Below, in pieces: positions 22,464-24,840 of a DNA stretch of 24,840 nucleotides. The position numbers and the translations under genes are program-made. A model generated the notes under the pieces. The model was not told the DNA's origin and searched no databases. It worked only from the letters and a program-made list of their open reading frames with translations. Numbering within the stretch: the first letter of the stretch is position 1; every line of letters starts with the position of its first letter. This DNA is from a bacterium (GTDB lineage: Bacteria > Bacillota_I > Bacilli_A > RF39 > UBA660). The stretch covers positions 1 through 24,840 of the forward strand of contig JAQXHT010000083.1 of assembly GCA_029007415.1 (NCBI GenBank), read 5' to 3'.

Positions 22464-23000
22464 GATTTTAATTAAAATATAAATGCTTTCCATCAAATTA
22501 ACTGCTTCGGAAATTATTAAGAATGAACCAGCTAATGTTGTTAAAGCTATCATTGAACTAAATGGATTAGTGATTAAAACCACTCCTAGAATTACCATTA
22601 GTATTTGCATGATAAGAAGTAAAAACCAGTTACTTCCTTTAAAGGTACTTAGGTTGATAGATAGTTGCATTTTAATTAAGTTACTAGCAATAATCCAGAT
22701 ACCAAGTATTACTGGAAAAACACTGATAAGGTCTGCTCTATATAGATACATTAAAGTACCTGTTAAGATAGTTACTATTCCAGTTACTAGTTCAAGACTA
22801 AATAATCTTTCCGCACTATCTAACATAAAATAAGAAAAGAAACTACTTATTCCATTGATAATCATAATTACGGCAAAGAAAATGATTGCTACTTCTAATG
22901 ATTTAAGTGGCTGAACTAATAAAAATGCACCTAATATTATTAGTAAACTCGAAATGAGAATAGAATATTTTTCAAAATTCTTTAAATAATTTTTAATCAT
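22452..23000 (-). CDS. DUF308 (HdeD-like) six-helix membrane protein
   Basis: The 182-residue protein is almost wholly hydrophobic, with six membrane helices at about 12-30, 36-57, 68-86, 91-108, 123-142 and 149-170. They form two repeats of three, the layout of the DUF308/HdeD family. The motif LIILGAFLLVQPL in the first helix and the matching LGVVLITNPFSS in the fifth mark the two repeats. In E. coli HdeD is linked to acid stress; for the Bacillota members I know no established role. AAAGGAGGAG gives a strong ribosome binding site. It is a single-gene unit with its own promoter and terminator. Confidence 0.85.
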   Translation of the reverse strand: MIKNYLKNFEKYSILISSLLIILGAFLLVQPLKSLEVAIIFFAVIMIINGISSFFSYFMLDSAERLFSLELVTGIVTILTGTLMYLYRADLISVFPVILGIWIIASNLIKMQLSINLSTFKGSNWFLLLIMQILMVILGVVLITNPFSSMIALTTLAGSFLIISEAVNLMESIYILIKIKNL

Positions 23001-23036
23001 TAAATCTCCTCCTTTGTTATCACATTCTCAATTAAT

Positions 23037-23042
23037 ATTATA
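23037..23042 (-). promoter_or_regulatory. Probable -10 of the DUF308 gene
   Basis: On the minus strand, a perfect TATAAT at 23042-23037, 36 bases before the ATG. No clear -35 is seen (TTTCCT at the expected place). Confidence 0.45.
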
Positions 23043-23099
23043 CCTTTTAAGGAGGAAAAAGGAAACTCTAAAATAGGAATTAGCAACCAGCTTTACAAG

Positions 23100-23645
23100 T
23101 CATCTTTTTAAAAAATCATTGTTACGATAGGAAACTAGTTTTTTAAAACTGCCTTCTGAATAAGGTGCTATTTGATATGGTGGAAAAAACACTAATATTC
23201 CTCTTGGAGTTAATGCAAAAACTTGATAATTCCAAGGAACTGGTTTGGTTCCTTCTAAGAGCATATTCTTATCAACTATTTTTTTATCATTAACAAATTG
23301 TTTTCTTATGTTTGTTGATAAATAATTTAATATAAAGGGGTCTTTTTGTAATAAGGTATCGATAGTTATCATCTTATTAGTTAAAGTATCATAAGTAAAT
23401 GACACTATTTGGTGATTAGGATGTGCTCCAAAAACAAAACTTTCAACATAAAATACGTAACTATCATAACTATCGTAAGCATAATAATCATAAGTTATAG
23501 TTAAATATCCAGGTATTTCGATAGCATAATTCTCTTCTGAAGCGGTTAAAAATTCAGTTATTTCTTGTTTTAAAAACTTAGTTATTTCTTTCGCTAAAGT
23601 TTGATATGTTATTTTAGGAAATACAACATTTATTTTATTTTGCAA
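23100..23645 (-). CDS. DUF3298-domain protein, RsiV-like, without membrane anchor
   Basis: The 181-residue protein matches the DUF3298 region found at the C-terminus of the anti-sigma factor RsiV. Signatures are FVFGAHPNHQIVSFTYD (middle) and VFFPPYQIAPYSEG (near the end), the latter typical of the family. The sequence before it (about 1-70) corresponds to the DUF4163-like strand-rich part. There is no signal peptide, no membrane helix and no cytoplasmic anti-sigma domain, so it is predicted cytosolic. The open frame reaches a TTG at 23663; I chose the TTG at 23645 because CAGGTGAT lies 4 bases before it. It is divergently placed to uvsE with a short shared promoter region. Confidence 0.75.
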   Translation of the reverse strand: MQNKINVVFPKITYQTLAKEITKFLKQEITEFLTASEENYAIEIPGYLTITYDYYAYDSYDSYVFYVESFVFGAHPNHQIVSFTYDTLTNKMITIDTLLQKDPFILNYLSTNIRKQFVNDKKIVDKNMLLEGTKPVPWNYQVFALTPRGILVFFPPYQIAPYSEGSFKKLVSYRNNDFLKR

Positions 23646-23731
23646 ACTTATCACCTGTTTCAATATATGTTAAAAAAGATTATTTTAGAATAATTAAATT
23701 ATTTTGTTCCATACTAAAAATGGTGATAGTT

Positions 23732-24679
23732 ATGAAAGTACGACTTGGTTATGTTGCTAGTCCCTTGACTTTAGATAAAGTTACTTATTCCCATACAATG
23801 ACTTATAAGACCTACTCTAATCTTAGTAGCAGTGAGGCACAAAGAAAATTAAAAGAAATTGTCAATAGAAATTTGTTTATCTTTAGTCAGGTACTTGATT
23901 ATAACTTTATCAATGGCGTACACTTTTATCGAATGTCACCTAATATTGTGCCTCTTGCTACTCATCAATTAGTTAATTTTGATTATATTAAATTATTTTC
24001 GGAAAGGTTTAGTGAAGTTGGAAGAAAAATTAAAAAGTATAAGATAAGAGTTGATACTCATCTTGATCAATTCTGTGTTTTAAATAGCATTAATGACGAG
24101 GTGGTAAAAACATCTAGATTGCAAATTGAATATCATTATAATCTTTTTAAGTTATTAGGAATCGACGGGAAAGCCATTATTCATATAGGTAGTGGTAAAG
24201 AAAATAAAGATGAAGCGTTAGAAAGATTTATTACTAATTTTAGAAAGCTTCCTAAACATTTACAAGATATTATTATTGTAGAAAATGATGATAAGATTTT
24301 TAATTTTGAAGATACTTTAAAAGTTTGTAAGGAATTAAATATTCCAATGGTACTTGATTATCATCATTATAGATGTAATAAAAAGAAGAAGTTAACAACT
24401 AAAGACTTAGAAGAAATATTTGCAACTTGGAAAGGAACGAAAGATAATCCTAAAGTGCACTTTTCTTCACCGAGAAGTAGAAAGGATAAAAGAAGTCATA
24501 ATGATTATATAGATGAAAAAGATTTTATCAAGTTTCTTGATTTAGTAAAAAAAGTTGATGTTGATATTGATGTAATGCTTGAATGCAAAATGCGTGATAT
24601 GGCATTATTTAAGTTAATAAGGCAATTAAAGTGTCATAGTGAATATACTTTTCTTAATGAAACTTCTTTTAAATTTTAG
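23732..24679 (+). CDS. uvsE: UV damage endonuclease UvsE/UVDE
   Basis: UVDE nicks DNA just 5' of UV photoproducts and starts an alternative excision repair. The fold is a TIM barrel with metal ions. The 315-residue protein shows the N-terminal LGYVASPL motif. Candidate metal ligands are His110 (VDTHLDQF), Glu184 (VENDD), Asp209 and His212 (LDYHHYRC), His243 (VHFSSPR), His256 (RSHNDYID) and Glu284 (MLECKMRD). All regions known from Thermus and Bacillus enzymes are present and the length is normal. An in-frame ATG exists at 23720, but GGTGAT (23722-23727) precedes the ATG at 23732, so I chose the latter. It is monocistronic as far as can be seen. Confidence 0.93.
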   Translation: MKVRLGYVASPLTLDKVTYSHTMTYKTYSNLSSSEAQRKLKEIVNRNLFIFSQVLDYNFINGVHFYRMSPNIVPLATHQLVNFDYIKLFSERFSEVGRKIKKYKIRVDTHLDQFCVLNSINDEVVKTSRLQIEYHYNLFKLLGIDGKAIIHIGSGKENKDEALERFITNFRKLPKHLQDIIIVENDDKIFNFEDTLKVCKELNIPMVLDYHHYRCNKKKKLTTKDLEEIFATWKGTKDNPKVHFSSPRSRKDKRSHNDYIDEKDFIKFLDLVKKVDVDIDVMLECKMRDMALFKLIRQLKCHSEYTFLNETSFKF

Positions 24680-24728
24680 ATTCCAACCAATCTTTCGTGA
24701 AAATGAACAACAAATTTCAAAAAATATA

Positions 24729-24757
24729 TTGACGTGGTTCGTTTATTATGATAATAT
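24729..24757 (+). promoter_or_regulatory. Promoter of tRNA-Arg
   Basis: The -35 is TTGACG (24729-24734) and, after 17 bases, the -10 is TAATAT (24752-24757) with an extended TG at 24749-24750. The tRNA begins 28 bases downstream. Confidence 0.75.
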
Positions 24758-24784
24758 AAGTTTGTCTTTTGAAGAAGAGCTTAT

Positions 24785-24840
<56 letters not shown>

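Overview
The window is AT-rich DNA from a low-GC Gram-positive bacterium (Bacillota). SepF, DivIVA, RelQ, a CsoR-type repressor, CIRCE operators, YqeK and UvsE all point there. A gut Bacilli or Erysipelotrichia-like lineage is my guess, because the beta-helix surface protein and the HMA-SafE-cupredoxin fusion are common in such genomes. The genetic code looks standard: TAG ends at least four intact genes, TGA is used as a stop, and Trp is TGG. Almost everything is on the minus strand. The exceptions are tRNA-Ala, hsp20, a rhomboid protease, uvsE and a tRNA-Arg cut by the window end.

Layout. 1-1172: tRNA-Ala (+), tRNA-His (-) and hsp20 (+) behind a CIRCE-overlapped promoter. 1177-2777: a compact minus-strand operon sepF-divIVA-relQ (cell division, polarity, alarmone synthesis). 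2837-3422: rhomboid protease (+), whose 3' end overlaps the 3' end of herA. 3401-7457: histidine kinase, yqeK and herA, with a long leader and two Spo0A-box-like repeats before the kinase. 7434-9419: htpG with its own CIRCE. 9499-11310: a membrane-anchored beta-helix surface protein. 11423-13453: a cysteine desulfurase (apparently starting at an ATT codon) overlapping a TtcA-family tRNA thiolase.

13463-19370: a copper operon in the order csoR, HMA-SafE-cupredoxin (broken by a TAG and a frameshift), copA, copZ, a DUF2318 lipoprotein and a DUF2130 nuclease-like gene. Its promoter carries a G-tract CsoR-type operator. 19400-23645: envelope-type genes, namely a degenerate NERD protein, a short terminated transcript, a bactofilin-like beta-solenoid membrane protein, a membrane-anchored protein of unknown function, a DUF308 membrane protein and a DUF3298 protein. 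23732-24840: uvsE (+) and the start of tRNA-Arg(ACG).

Common themes are HrcA-type heat-shock control of two distant chaperone genes, copper homeostasis in one translationally coupled operon, and promoters that mostly carry an extended -10 (TGN) motif. I did not find a wholly new multi-gene defence or mobile system. The strongest oddities are the ATT-start desulfurase, the doubly broken SafE gene inside an intact copper operon, tandem Spo0A-like boxes at the kinase promoter, and a promoter/leader motif repeated at two distant places.
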